Source of the DNA: JAAYJT01 sp037446395
Lineage (GTDB): Bacteria > Bacteroidota > Bacteroidia > Bacteroidales > JAAYJT01
Assembly: GCA_037446395.1 (NCBI GenBank)
Contig: JBBIIP010000027.1
Coordinates: 1 to 41,361 of the forward strand
DNA length: 41,361 nucleotides
Reading direction: 5' to 3'
A program made the translations under genes and the position numbers. Positions 23,692 through 31,943 of the stretch are shown piece after piece (the first letter of the stretch is position 1; each line of letters begins with the position of its first letter). Under the pieces are notes generated by a model that searched no databases, was not told the DNA's origin, and was given only the letters and a program-made list of their open reading frames with translations.

Positions 23692-25899
23692 CTAATAACC
23701 GGGATTTTGCTTCAGTTTCGGGTTGGCGCCCAGGTCGGCCGAAGGTATCGGATAAAGGTCGCGGAATGCTTCAGTGGCTTTTCCGGCAGCTACTTTTCCT
23801 TTCCATGGCCATTGATAGGTTCCGCTCGTGAATTGTCCAAAACGAACCAGGTCGGTGCGGCGATGGCCTTCCCAGTATAGTTCACGTGCTCTTTCGTCGA
23901 GAATATAATTGAGATTCAGTTGGCCGGAGGTGATATTTCCACCCGCATCGCCATAAGCCCTGGTTCTGAGAGCGTTCATATAGGTGAGCGCTTGTCCGGC
24001 AGTTCCACCGGTACCTCCCCTGAGAACACATTCAGCATACATCAAATACGCATCGGCCAGACGAAACATTGGATAATCGGTGCAGACAAAGTCAGGATGG
24101 GGCCTGATGGCGGCAGATCCGTTCTTGTTCACATTTTTAAACTTGGTGATTGCCCATCCTTCAGTAAACTGACCAATATCAACAATTTCGAGACTTTGTC
24201 CATCTGTCCAGAACATTGCCCTCTTATCCCAGCTCAAGCGTTCGATGGTGTAGGTGTAAAGCGGTTTATTCAACTTGAGTGTGATTTGGTAGGTTCCCGT
24301 TTGGGCTATCGGAATATTGGCTCCACCTGCTTCGAGTGTTCCATTTAACCCATCGTCGCCATAATTAATATCCCACCCATCGTTGGCGCGAAATTTAATA
24401 AATTTGTTTCCACCGGTTAACTCGAGCCGGGCTGTCCATAACTTGGTAGTTGGGTTGAACGTCAAGTCCTGGTCAGAATTCCAACCATTGGCTGTGGCAT
24501 CACCAATCACTCCCCAGTGAGTACGCACCATGGTAAAAGTCATGTTGTTAAGGTTCACATTAATTTTGTAGTACCCGGCTACTGCGGCTACAATGTTTGC
24601 TCCGTTTGGCTCCAGGGTTCCATTGGCACCGTCATCGCCCCAGTTGGTATCCCAGTTGGGCCCAGCGGTGAATTTAAACTGCGAACCTGCATCGGCAAAA
24701 TAAATATAACCTTCATAATTATTATCGCTGTTCACACTGGCAAGCACAGTAGTTGTATTCGAAGGATCCCAGTTATTGCCATAGCCTGAAGCCTGCTGGT
24801 ATCCGCCAGGAACATAGATAACCGGAAACTGAACTTCAGGCACGAAAGACATCATGGTAGTAGGTGGAGTAAATCCATTGGCTGCATTGGGGTAGAATTT
24901 CCGCACAAATGCACTGGTCGTTCTGAGCCCACCCCAGCCGCCACCAACACCAAATTGTGCCGGGGGCATTGATCCGCCTATGGCAGCATGAATCAGATAG
25001 ACCATTCCTCCATAAGTACGTGTGAACTCACCATCGAAATTAATGGCAAAGATCATTTCGGGGCTTGTATGATTGTCGGCAACAAAATTATTCTGATAAT
25101 CAGGGGCAAGTGTGTAGCCTGCGCCAATCACCTTGTTGATATAAACCAACGCTTCCGTATATTTAGGTTGGCCGATGTAAACCTGTGCATTCATATATAA
25201 CTTGGCCAGTAGCATCCATGCAGCTGCCTGGTCAGCCCGGCCATAGGAGAACCTTGGCGGCCCAAGTTTAGTCTCGATGTCTTTCAATTCAGCTTCAATA
25301 TAACTGAACAATGCGTCGCGTTTAATTTGTTCAGGGAAGAATGCACCGGGTTTATCTTTTTCGGTCACAAAGGGTGTGCTGCCGAAAAGGTCTATGGCAT
25401 GCCAATAGCTCAAAGCCCTGATAAAGCGTGCTTCTGCCTGGTAGCGAGGAATGTCACCTTCGGTTTTTCCTTCCGAAACCCTGATAAATTCATTGCTGAT
25501 GGCGATGGTAAAGAAAATCCTGGAGTAGAGGGCAGCAATGAATACATCATTGGGTGCCCAGGTGTGCCAGTGAAAGTCTTTAATGGTGGCATCATTCCAG
25601 GAAATTACGGCTTCGTCGGTTGAAAGTTCCTGGGCATTCCAGTATTGGCGCAGGTAGTTGCCGAATCCTTCATCAATGCCAGAAATATCGGGATTACCAG
25701 CAGGGCCCTGCTGGCCGCTCACTGCATAGGAAGCATAAATTTTGGCGAGGGCCTGCAGATATGCGGCCGGTGTTGAAAACACCTTGTCAGAGGTCATGAG
25801 CTTTGGATCTAAAGGCTGAACATCCAGATCCTTGATACATGATGAGGTCGCAACCATTAAGGCCAGGGCTGCAATTAATATTTTAATATGTCTTTTCAT
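23692..25899 (-). CDS. SusD/RagB-family protein with two inserted SusE/F-type binding modules
   Basis: SusD proteins cap the SusC porin and bind glycan at the cell surface. The 735 residues start with a lipoprotein signal (lipobox TSSC, Cys21). The SusD N-terminal TPR region covers about 22-345 (AEARFIRALSYWHAIDLFGSTPFVTE) and the SusD C-terminal part covers 556-735 (DKRAMFWTDGQSLEI, FRLADAYLMYAECVLRGG, LDERARELYWEGHRRTDLVRFG, LYPIPSADLGANPKLKQNPGY). Between them, residues about 354-554 form two tandem modules like those of SusE. Typical SusD proteins are about 500-600 residues and lack this block. The frame is intact. It lies 12 bp after susC and 27 bp before susE. Confidence 0.93.
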   Translation of the reverse strand: MKRHIKILIAALALMVATSSCIKDLDVQPLDPKLMTSDKVFSTPAAYLQALAKIYASYAVSGQQGPAGNPDISGIDEGFGNYLRQYWNAQELSTDEAVISWNDATIKDFHWHTWAPNDVFIAALYSRIFFTIAISNEFIRVSEGKTEGDIPRYQAEARFIRALSYWHAIDLFGSTPFVTEKDKPGAFFPEQIKRDALFSYIEAELKDIETKLGPPRFSYGRADQAAAWMLLAKLYMNAQVYIGQPKYTEALVYINKVIGAGYTLAPDYQNNFVADNHTSPEMIFAINFDGEFTRTYGGMVYLIHAAIGGSMPPAQFGVGGGWGGLRTTSAFVRKFYPNAANGFTPPTTMMSFVPEVQFPVIYVPGGYQQASGYGNNWDPSNTTTVLASVNSDNNYEGYIYFADAGSQFKFTAGPNWDTNWGDDGANGTLEPNGANIVAAVAGYYKINVNLNNMTFTMVRTHWGVIGDATANGWNSDQDLTFNPTTKLWTARLELTGGNKFIKFRANDGWDINYGDDGLNGTLEAGGANIPIAQTGTYQITLKLNKPLYTYTIERLSWDKRAMFWTDGQSLEIVDIGQFTEGWAITKFKNVNKNGSAAIRPHPDFVCTDYPMFRLADAYLMYAECVLRGGTGGTAGQALTYMNALRTRAYGDAGGNITSGQLNLNYILDERARELYWEGHRRTDLVRFGQFTSGTYQWPWKGKVAAGKATEAFRDLYPIPSADLGANPKLKQNPGY
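24238..24840 (-). other. Inserted tandem SusE/F-type module pair inside susD
   Basis: This segment encodes residues about 354-554 of the SusD protein. Module 1 (about 358-459) has NWDPSNTTTVLASVNSDNNY, FKFTAGPNWDTNWGDDGANG, LEPNGANI and YYKINVNLNNMTFTMVRT. Module 2 (about 460-554) has WGVIGDATANGWNSDQDLTF, IKFRANDGWDINYGDDGLNG and TYQITLKLNKPLYTYTIERL. Aligned by eye with SusE residues 157-346, more than half the positions are identical, including shared NNLT/NNMT, RT-WG-IG and GWDIN-GDDG blocks. The DNA is clearly diverged, so the duplication or exchange is not recent. Confidence 0.85.
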
Positions 25900-25911
25900 A
25901 GGGGAAATCTT

Positions 25912-28900
25912 TTAGAAGTTAACATTAAGGCCTAAAACGAAGTTACGGGCGCGTGGGTACATGTTTCTGTCAATTCCACTGGATACTTCAGGATCTAATC
26001 CTGAATACTTGGTAAGAACAAAAGCATTTTGAACCGTGAAACCGACACGGCCTTCGAGCTTCTGGCTGGTGAGGTTTTGGAAATTGTAGCCAACGCTTAT
26101 GTTGTCGAGTCTAAGGAATGAAGCGTTTTCTATATAGTAATCGCTCCAGTACTGCGGGGCTTTAAATTTCGTATTGTTGATTGAAACCGGAAGATTGTTA
26201 AAAAATCCGGATTGGTTGTATATTGCCTGATAGTTTGCCCTGTCTGATGCCACATTGTTGTACATGTAGTTGCCTATATTTGCTCTGGCCGAAAGCAATG
26301 CATCGAAATTTTTAAATCTGAGTGCTGTTGAAATACCAAGCACTGCATCAGGAGCCGGCTTTTTGTAACGAAATTTGTTAAGCTCGTTTCCAGCCACATT
26401 ACCTCCCAAGCCACTTCTGTCAACATATAAACCTTCGATTGGGAAACCATTTTTATCATACACTTGCTGGAAAACATAAAAAGAGTTGGCAGGAAATCCC
26501 ACACTGTGATTCTGAATAAAGTTTCCAACGCCACCCGATATGCCACCAGTGGCGACACCGGTGAATTTTGGATCATCGGTAAGTAAGAGTTTTGTTATCT
26601 GGTTTTGGTTATAAGAAACGTTGACACCAAATGTCCAAACAAGGTCGTTTGTAATAACCGGTTTGGTGTTGAGCATCACTTCAACTCCGGTATTTTCGAG
26701 TGTACCAACATTGGTTGTCAGGTAGTTGCTAAAGTTTGTACCGACAGGAATTGGAACGGTGCTAATCAGGTCTTCGGTTTTGCGCAGGTACCAGTCAATT
26801 GCTCCTTCAATCCTGCTATTCAGGAATGCAAAGTCGAGGCCAACATTGTAGGTTGTGGTTGATTCCCACCGAAGGTTTGCATCGTAGGCATTAGGGCGAA
26901 GGGTGAGGTAGTACGAATCGCCAAATTGGTAGGATGCTGAGGCATTACTGATCTGATAAATAGGAAGATAAGGATAATAATTATCACCTATGTCCTGTTG
27001 TCCGGTTTCGCCATAGCCCAGGCGAAGTTTCAGGTCATTCAGATTTTTGAACCCCTTGAAGAAAGATTCATTGTTAATTTTCCAGGCCAATGCCGCTGAT
27101 GGGAACAGCCCCCAACGGTTTTCTTCTGCAAATCTTGACGAACCGTCGTTGCGAAGGGTAAAAGTTAATAGATATCTGTCGAGGATATTATAATTTACAC
27201 GTCCGAAGAAAGATACCAGGAAGTTTTCGTTTATGTATTTTGAGCTATCCTGAACGATTGTTCCGGCCCCATTCCGTGCAAAATTTGAACCTTCTCTCTT
27301 AAAGTGTTGCCATGAGTATCCTGCAACGGCGTTCAGCCTGCTATCTAAGAATGCGAGGTCTTTGGTATAGTCAAAATAAAAATCCAGCAACTCCATATTC
27401 TTTTTCTGTGTGTAGTCGGTTTTTCTACCAATACCACTTCTGTAAGTCCAGGCAGCCTGATCTGGGGCGTTGTTAAAACCTTCGCTGCTCGAATAATCGT
27501 AGCCCAGGTTCAATTTAGTTCGTAGCTCGGGAAGGAAAGGGAATTTATAATCAAGCTGAAGGTTGCCTATTGAGCGCAACACATCGCTCTGGTTATCAAT
27601 CTGATTTATCAATCCGACTGGATTGCTTACTCCAATTGGGTTTGGATAGCCATTGGGGTCCATCTTTCCGTTAGGAAGGGTGTCGGCCAGGTTCACCCAT
27701 GTATAATAACCTCCAAATCGGGTGTTTCCGTTCATCACCGACTGGGTTGGATCGTAAGCAACGGCAGCACCAACGGCGCCTTCATCACCAAAAGTATGCT
27801 TGGAGTTGGTTCCTTTTATGTTCAGATCAACTTTCAGGTGGTTGTCAAAAAGGCTGGGATTAAGTGCCAAGGCCAAAGTTGTACGCTTCATGTTTGTGTT
27901 CTTAAGCGTTCCATCCTGGCCGGTGTAACCTAACGAGGCACGATAGGGTAAATTTGCAACAACTCCATTAAAGCTCAGGTTGTTGTCGTGCGTCACTGCC
28001 GACCTAAATATTTCATCCTGCCAATCGGTTTCGGCTGTACCAAGGCGCTTGAGGGCTTTGTCGCTTAAACCTGAAAAACCTTTTGTTTTTAGATCGGTAA
28101 CAAGCGCTTTGTACTCACTACCCGTTAAAACTTCAAGCTTTTTGGGCACAGTGTTCAACGAGAAATTACCATTATACGTAACACTGATTTTCTTTTTCAG
28201 TGCTTGACTCGTACCTTTTTTGGTGGTGATGATGATTACTCCGTTCGAAGCACGCGAACCATAGATTGCGGTTGCCGAAGCATCCTTGAGCACTGTAAAT
28301 GATTCAATGTCGTTAGGGTTAATTACTGAAAGTGAGTTGGCTAAACCACTCACCCCGGTATTGTCAACAGGCACTCCATCAATCACAATGAGAGGATCGT
28401 TGCTGGCATTGAGCGAGGAACCACCCCTAATGCGGATGGTGGCCCCGGCACCCGGTGCGCCGCTGCTGGTTGTGATTACCACCCCGGTTGATTTACCAAC
28501 CAGAAGCTCCTGGGCAGACGTTATGGCGCCACGGTTAAAGTCTTTCGTTCCCACAACACTCACCGAGCCGGTAGCATCGCTCTTTTTGACAGTACCATAA
28601 CCTATTACAACTGCTTCTTCAAGCGTAGTAACGGATGGCTGTAACACCACATTGAGTGTTCTGGTTGCAGCAATGACAAATTCCTGTGAGTTGTAGCCAA
28701 TAAAGGAAAACACAAGGGTTGCCCCGCTGTTTACATTGATGCTGTAATTGCCTCCAAAGTCGGTGGACGTTCCTGTTGTTGTACCCTTAACAAGAACAGT
28801 AACACCCGGCAATGGCTGGCCATCGGTTGCATCTGATACTTTTCCTGATACCCTGAGTTGTTGTGCGTAACCCTGCGTAATAAACAACAGGGCCAGCAAT

Positions 28901-28938
28901 ACCATCAGTACTTTCAGTAATGATAAATGCTTCTTCAT
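25912..28938 (-). CDS. SusC/RagA-family TonB-dependent outer-membrane transporter
   Basis: The 1008-residue protein has a signal peptide (about 1-25, ending GYAQQ), a carboxypeptidase-regulatory-like beta domain (about 28-112; VSGKVSDATDGQPLPGVTVL, GTSTDFGGNYSINV, LVFSFIGYNSQE), the TonB-box/plug region (TLEEAVVIGYGTVKKSDATG, RIRGGSSLNASNDPLIVIDG) and a long beta-barrel ending in aromatic F (FVLGLNVNF). It imports oligosaccharides using TonB energy, in complex with SusD encoded 12 bp downstream. It is the first gene of the PUL operon, with a predicted promoter about 245 bp upstream and a divergent lacI-type regulator. Confidence 0.96.
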   Translation of the reverse strand: MKKHLSLLKVLMVLLALLFITQGYAQQLRVSGKVSDATDGQPLPGVTVLVKGTTTGTSTDFGGNYSINVNSGATLVFSFIGYNSQEFVIAATRTLNVVLQPSVTTLEEAVVIGYGTVKKSDATGSVSVVGTKDFNRGAITSAQELLVGKSTGVVITTSSGAPGAGATIRIRGGSSLNASNDPLIVIDGVPVDNTGVSGLANSLSVINPNDIESFTVLKDASATAIYGSRASNGVIIITTKKGTSQALKKKISVTYNGNFSLNTVPKKLEVLTGSEYKALVTDLKTKGFSGLSDKALKRLGTAETDWQDEIFRSAVTHDNNLSFNGVVANLPYRASLGYTGQDGTLKNTNMKRTTLALALNPSLFDNHLKVDLNIKGTNSKHTFGDEGAVGAAVAYDPTQSVMNGNTRFGGYYTWVNLADTLPNGKMDPNGYPNPIGVSNPVGLINQIDNQSDVLRSIGNLQLDYKFPFLPELRTKLNLGYDYSSSEGFNNAPDQAAWTYRSGIGRKTDYTQKKNMELLDFYFDYTKDLAFLDSRLNAVAGYSWQHFKREGSNFARNGAGTIVQDSSKYINENFLVSFFGRVNYNILDRYLLTFTLRNDGSSRFAEENRWGLFPSAALAWKINNESFFKGFKNLNDLKLRLGYGETGQQDIGDNYYPYLPIYQISNASASYQFGDSYYLTLRPNAYDANLRWESTTTYNVGLDFAFLNSRIEGAIDWYLRKTEDLISTVPIPVGTNFSNYLTTNVGTLENTGVEVMLNTKPVITNDLVWTFGVNVSYNQNQITKLLLTDDPKFTGVATGGISGGVGNFIQNHSVGFPANSFYVFQQVYDKNGFPIEGLYVDRSGLGGNVAGNELNKFRYKKPAPDAVLGISTALRFKNFDALLSARANIGNYMYNNVASDRANYQAIYNQSGFFNNLPVSINNTKFKAPQYWSDYYIENASFLRLDNISVGYNFQNLTSQKLEGRVGFTVQNAFVLTKYSGLDPEVSSGIDRNMYPRARNFVLGLNVNF

Positions 28939-29054
28939 AAATTTTGATTTTGGTTGATTGTTAGGTTAGCACTCTTTTTTGGTTTTGAGAATTAAGGCAA
29001 TAAATTATGGAAAGACAAAAAGGTAACTAATAGTTTCTTTAAGACATGTATGTT

Positions 29055-29068
29055 TGAAACCGGTTTGA
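29055..29068. promoter_or_regulatory. Second near-palindrome in the susC leader
   Basis: TGAAACCGGTTTGA is palindromic at 12 of 14 positions with a central CCGG, a shape compatible with a LacI-family half-site pair. It would lie within the transcribed leader between the predicted susC promoter and ATG. It does not match the 29270-29283 palindrome closely, so assignment to the same regulator is uncertain. Confidence 0.3.
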
Positions 29069-29184
29069 TCATTCGATGGTAACTGTGGTTTTTGGCTGGC
29101 ATATGATAGTCAACCGTTTTGTTAAAGGAATTAATTATCTTTCAAAGAAATGGGATCGAACGATTGATTTTCGATTGATCAGTG

Positions 29185-29215
29185 CAAAAGTACAAAATAT
29201 TGACGCAACAAGCAA
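29185..29215 (-). promoter_or_regulatory. Predicted promoter of the susC operon
   Basis: On the minus strand TTG (29215-29213), a 20-nt spacer and TACTTTTG (29192-29185) match the Bacteroidota promoter pattern. Transcription from here would give a leader of roughly 240 nt before the susC ATG at 28938. The 420-bp gap between susC and lacI holds no ORF; it holds this promoter, operator-like palindromes and the lacI promoter. Confidence 0.5.
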
Positions 29216-29258
29216 TAGGTTTTATGCTGATTTATAGGGTTTTAATTATAAATTTTAT

Positions 29259-29283
29259 GCAAACGATTTCGCAAACGTTTGCG
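29259..29283. promoter_or_regulatory. Putative LacI-family operator
   Basis: CGCAAACGTTTGCG at 29270-29283 is a perfect 14-bp palindrome with a central CG, the usual symmetry of LacI-family operators. A further GCAAACG half-site at 29259-29265 lies 12 bp before the one at 29271-29277. The palindrome overlaps the TTG (29279-29281) of the predicted lacI promoter, suggesting autoregulation, and lies about 55 bp upstream of the susC -33 element. The adjacent lacI-type gene is the obvious source of the binding protein. Confidence 0.65.
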
Positions 29284-29307
29284 CTCGTGAATTTTTTCAT
29301 AGATTCG
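29279..29307 (+). promoter_or_regulatory. Possible promoter of the lacI-type gene
   Basis: TTG (29279-29281), an 18-nt spacer and TAGATTCG (29300-29307; one mismatch to TAnnTTTG) precede the start codon at 29359 by about 50 bp. The -33 element is inside the palindromic operator. Confidence 0.35.
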
Positions 29308-29358
29308 CAAAATAATTATCTAAAAAACGCCTATGAGCACTGGTAAAAGATTTGTAGG

Positions 29359-30369
29359 ATGAAAACCAACCTGTATTCAATCGCCGATATTGCAAAGGAT
29401 CTTGGTGTATCTGTATCAACCGTTTCCAGGGCACTAAAAAATCATCCTGACATCAGCAAGGACACCTGCGAAAAGGTTCAGGCATATGCCAAATCAGTGA
29501 ATTATCGCCCCAACGCGTTGGCTTTGAGTCTTAAACAGCAACGATCGAATACAATTGGTTTGTTAATCCCCGAAATACAGCATCATTTTTTTTCGTCAGT
29601 AATTAGCGGCATTGAAGAGTTTGCCTATGCAAACGAATTCAGGGTAATGATATGTCAGTCGAATGAAGACTTTGACCGAGAGGTAATCAACACCCAAGCC
29701 TTGCTCGATCATCGGGTGGATGGGATTTTAGTCTCCATTGGAAAGAACACCTATTCTTTTGATCATTTCCAGAACCTCATTGAACACGGGTTGCCGGTAG
29801 TTTTTTTCGATCGGGTGTGCGAGGAGCTTAATACTGACAGGCTTTTGACTGACGATGCAGGTGGGGCGAATAGCATCACCAGCTACATGCTCCAAACGGG
29901 CAGAAGAAAGATCTTGCACCTGGCAGCCCCACAACATCTTCACATCGGCAAGGAGCGCTGCCGTGGCTATTGCGAAGCCCTTCACCAGCACGGGGTGCCC
30001 GTGGAGGAGGAACTGATTTTGCAATGCGATACACCGGATGAAGCGAATCGGTTGAAAGACCACATTCTGTCGTTGATGCCAGTGGTGGATGCCATTTTCG
30101 CGGTGAATGATTTTACAGCCATAGCGGTGATGCAGATGCTACAGCAGAATGGATATCTGGTGCCCGTACAAAAAGCCGTGGCCGGATTTGGCGATGACCC
30201 AATTGCATCTATTGTTCAGCCCACTTTAACAACCGTGCAACAAAAGGGATTCGAAATGGGGATTGAAGCAGCACAGGTCCTTATTAACAGAATAAAAAAG
30301 CCTGACGAGGATCTGCAAACAACCGTCAGAGTTTTCCCAACGTCATTAAAAATCAGAAATTCAACTTAA
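29359..30369 (+). CDS. LacI-family transcriptional regulator
   Basis: The 336-residue protein has an N-terminal LacI HTH (about 6-60; SIADIAKDLGVSVSTVSRAL, hinge YRPNALALSLKQQRSNTIG) and a periplasmic-binding-protein-like effector domain (about 62-336; GLLIPEIQHHFFSSVISGIE, VDGILVSIGKN, PVVFFDRV, AIFAVNDFTAIAVMQML, AGFGDDPIASIVQPTLTTVQ). It should sense a sugar and bind an operator with dyad symmetry. It is divergent from susC, and a perfect 14-bp palindrome lies in the shared region, so it is the likely PUL regulator. It may act as activator or repressor; LacI-type PUL regulators are commonly tied to alpha-glucan loci. Confidence 0.94.
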   Translation: MKTNLYSIADIAKDLGVSVSTVSRALKNHPDISKDTCEKVQAYAKSVNYRPNALALSLKQQRSNTIGLLIPEIQHHFFSSVISGIEEFAYANEFRVMICQSNEDFDREVINTQALLDHRVDGILVSIGKNTYSFDHFQNLIEHGLPVVFFDRVCEELNTDRLLTDDAGGANSITSYMLQTGRRKILHLAAPQHLHIGKERCRGYCEALHQHGVPVEEELILQCDTPDEANRLKDHILSLMPVVDAIFAVNDFTAIAVMQMLQQNGYLVPVQKAVAGFGDDPIASIVQPTLTTVQQKGFEMGIEAAQVLINRIKKPDEDLQTTVRVFPTSLKIRNST

Positions 30370-30375
30370 GATTCC

Positions 30376-30391
30376 GCATTGTGCACAATGC
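30376..30391. repeat. Perfect 16-bp palindrome between convergent genes
   Basis: GCATTGTGCACAATGC is a perfect palindrome located 6 bp after the lacI-type stop codon and 25 bp before the end of the convergent HD gene. It has no loop-forming spacer and no T-tract, so it is not a classical terminator. A protein-binding site or a bidirectional transcription block is possible. Confidence 0.5.
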
Positions 30392-30416
30392 TGCATACCC
30401 TGGTAAGGGGGGTAAT

Positions 30417-30971
30417 CTATAAGCCGATTTTATCTGCGATTTCGGTCATTGCATCTATCGAAATTGCTGTAAACTCATCCAGGGTTAAACCGAGTTTTTC
30501 GCATTCCATAATGGTTTCACGGTTCACTGAAGCAGCAAATGCTTTTTCCTTCATTCGCTTGGTTACAGATCTGGGTTTAACAGAAGAAACTTTCCGGTCG
30601 GGATAAACCAAGGCTGTGGCAGTAATAAGGCCCGTGATGGTTTCGCCGGCCGCCAGCGCGTGATGCAAGAGGGTTGAGCGCTGGCCACTTCCATTCATCT
30701 CGTTGTGCCGGATAATCGCGTCAAGTGTATCATGATCAAGACCTTTTTCTTTAAGTAATCGGATGGTTTCGTGGCCATGTAGTTCAGGTTTATCGGCCGT
30801 TTGTTCCACATCCAGATCGTGCAGCAGGCCGGCTAAACCCCATTTTTCCACATCCTGATTCAAGTGCTTTGCCAGTGCCCGTAATACAGCTTCGGAGGCC
30901 AGGCAATGGGCAATGGTGCGGGGATTTATTATATGTGTATGCAGAAGTTCAAGTGCGGTGTTGCGTTGCAT
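30417..30971 (-). CDS. HD-domain (HDIG-type) hydrolase
   Basis: The 184-residue soluble protein has an HD-superfamily metal-binding core: His22 in RTIAHCLASEAVLRAL, His51-Asp52 in WGLAGLLHDLDVEQ, and later histidines in ELHGHETIRLLKE and AIIRHNEMNG. Small HDIG proteins of this type are predicted phosphohydrolases, with unknown natural substrates. A conserved tail with YPDRKVSSVKPRSVTKRMKE resembles a widely annotated HD/HDIG subfamily. It is the last gene of the cofactor run, 18 bp after the MOSC-MogA gene, so it may be carried along in the transcript rather than acting in cofactor synthesis. Confidence 0.85.
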   Translation of the reverse strand: MQRNTALELLHTHIINPRTIAHCLASEAVLRALAKHLNQDVEKWGLAGLLHDLDVEQTADKPELHGHETIRLLKEKGLDHDTLDAIIRHNEMNGSGQRSTLLHHALAAGETITGLITATALVYPDRKVSSVKPRSVTKRMKEKAFAASVNRETIMECEKLGLTLDEFTAISIDAMTEIADKIGL

Positions 30972-30989
30972 AATTCATTGATTTTAATT

Positions 30990-31931
30990 TTAATGCAATT
31001 CGAGGCCATGCAACATATAGATTGTGTGCTTAAGGCTTTTAAATATTTCATGTGTGTACTCATTTACTGCTTTAACACTTCCGGGCATATTGAAGACCAA
31101 GGTGTTGCCCATGGCGCCTGCCACAGCCCGACTCAATAAAGCATTGGGTTTTTGCTCACCATATTTCAGCCGGATCATTTCCATGATGCCTGGAATTTCT
31201 TTATCAATCATCTTGAGCGTAACATCGGGTGTAATATCGCGGTGGCCGATTCCTGTGCCGCCGGTAGTGAAAACGAGATCAATATTCTCATTTTTTGCTG
31301 TGGCAAGCAGGTTGTATAATCTTTGGGCATCGTCGGGGATAATTTGATGCGAAATGTCGCATGGGTATCCTGATTCCTTAAAAAAATCAGCGATCAGCTC
31401 TTTTGATTTCGGGCCGCTCAGGTCTTCATATTCACCCCTGAAAGCACGATCGCTAAGCGTGATTATATGAACCCTGAATATTTTTGGATGATGGTGAATT
31501 GCATCACCAGCCCGGATAGGCCCGCCGAAGATTACTCTGCAAAAAATGCCTTCTTTTGGCATCACACAGTTTCCAACCTCGCGAAAAATTTCACATCCCT
31601 CGCCATGACATCTTTTTCCAATTTGAGTAACCTCTAACCTGGCCTCGCCAATCAGCAGGCAATCGAGCGGTTTTAATTTCAGGAGATCAATTCCTTGTGT
31701 AGTGATGTTTTCAGCAAAATCTCCGGGCAAATAATTACGATGTGAAAGTTCATCAAACTTTAAAATGCTTTCCATTGCAAGCAGGCTCACCTGTCGGTTC
31801 CAATGTCCGGCATGGGCATCGCCGGCCACGCCTTTTTCATTGATTAATACAAAATCAACGGGGCTCTTTGAAGTGCCTTTCTTTTCGGAAATATTAACCG
31901 AAATAACCGTTGGTTGCTCTAACTGATTCAA
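30990..31931 (-). CDS. MOSC domain-MogA/MoaB fusion protein
   Basis: The 313 residues fuse two cofactor modules. The N-terminal MOSC domain (about 1-148; KGVAGDAHAGHWNRQVSLLA, PGDFAENITTQGIDL, and cysteines in GKRCHGEGCEIF with Cys131) is a sulfur/Mo-handling beta-barrel. The C-terminal MogA/MoaB domain (about 152-313; HIITLSDRAFRGEYEDLSGP, FTTGGTGIGHRDITPDVT, MPGSVKAVNEY) adenylylates molybdopterin before metal insertion by MoeA, whose gene is in the same operon. The frame opens with TTG at 31931-31929 and no better start was seen before the MOSC domain begins. It starts 12 bp after moaC. Confidence 0.9.
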   Translation of the reverse strand: MNQLEQPTVISVNISEKKGTSKSPVDFVLINEKGVAGDAHAGHWNRQVSLLAMESILKFDELSHRNYLPGDFAENITTQGIDLLKLKPLDCLLIGEARLEVTQIGKRCHGEGCEIFREVGNCVMPKEGIFCRVIFGGPIRAGDAIHHHPKIFRVHIITLSDRAFRGEYEDLSGPKSKELIADFFKESGYPCDISHQIIPDDAQRLYNLLATAKNENIDLVFTTGGTGIGHRDITPDVTLKMIDKEIPGIMEMIRLKYGEQKPNALLSRAVAGAMGNTLVFNMPGSVKAVNEYTHEIFKSLKHTIYMLHGLELH

Positions 31932-31943
31932 TACATCAAATAT

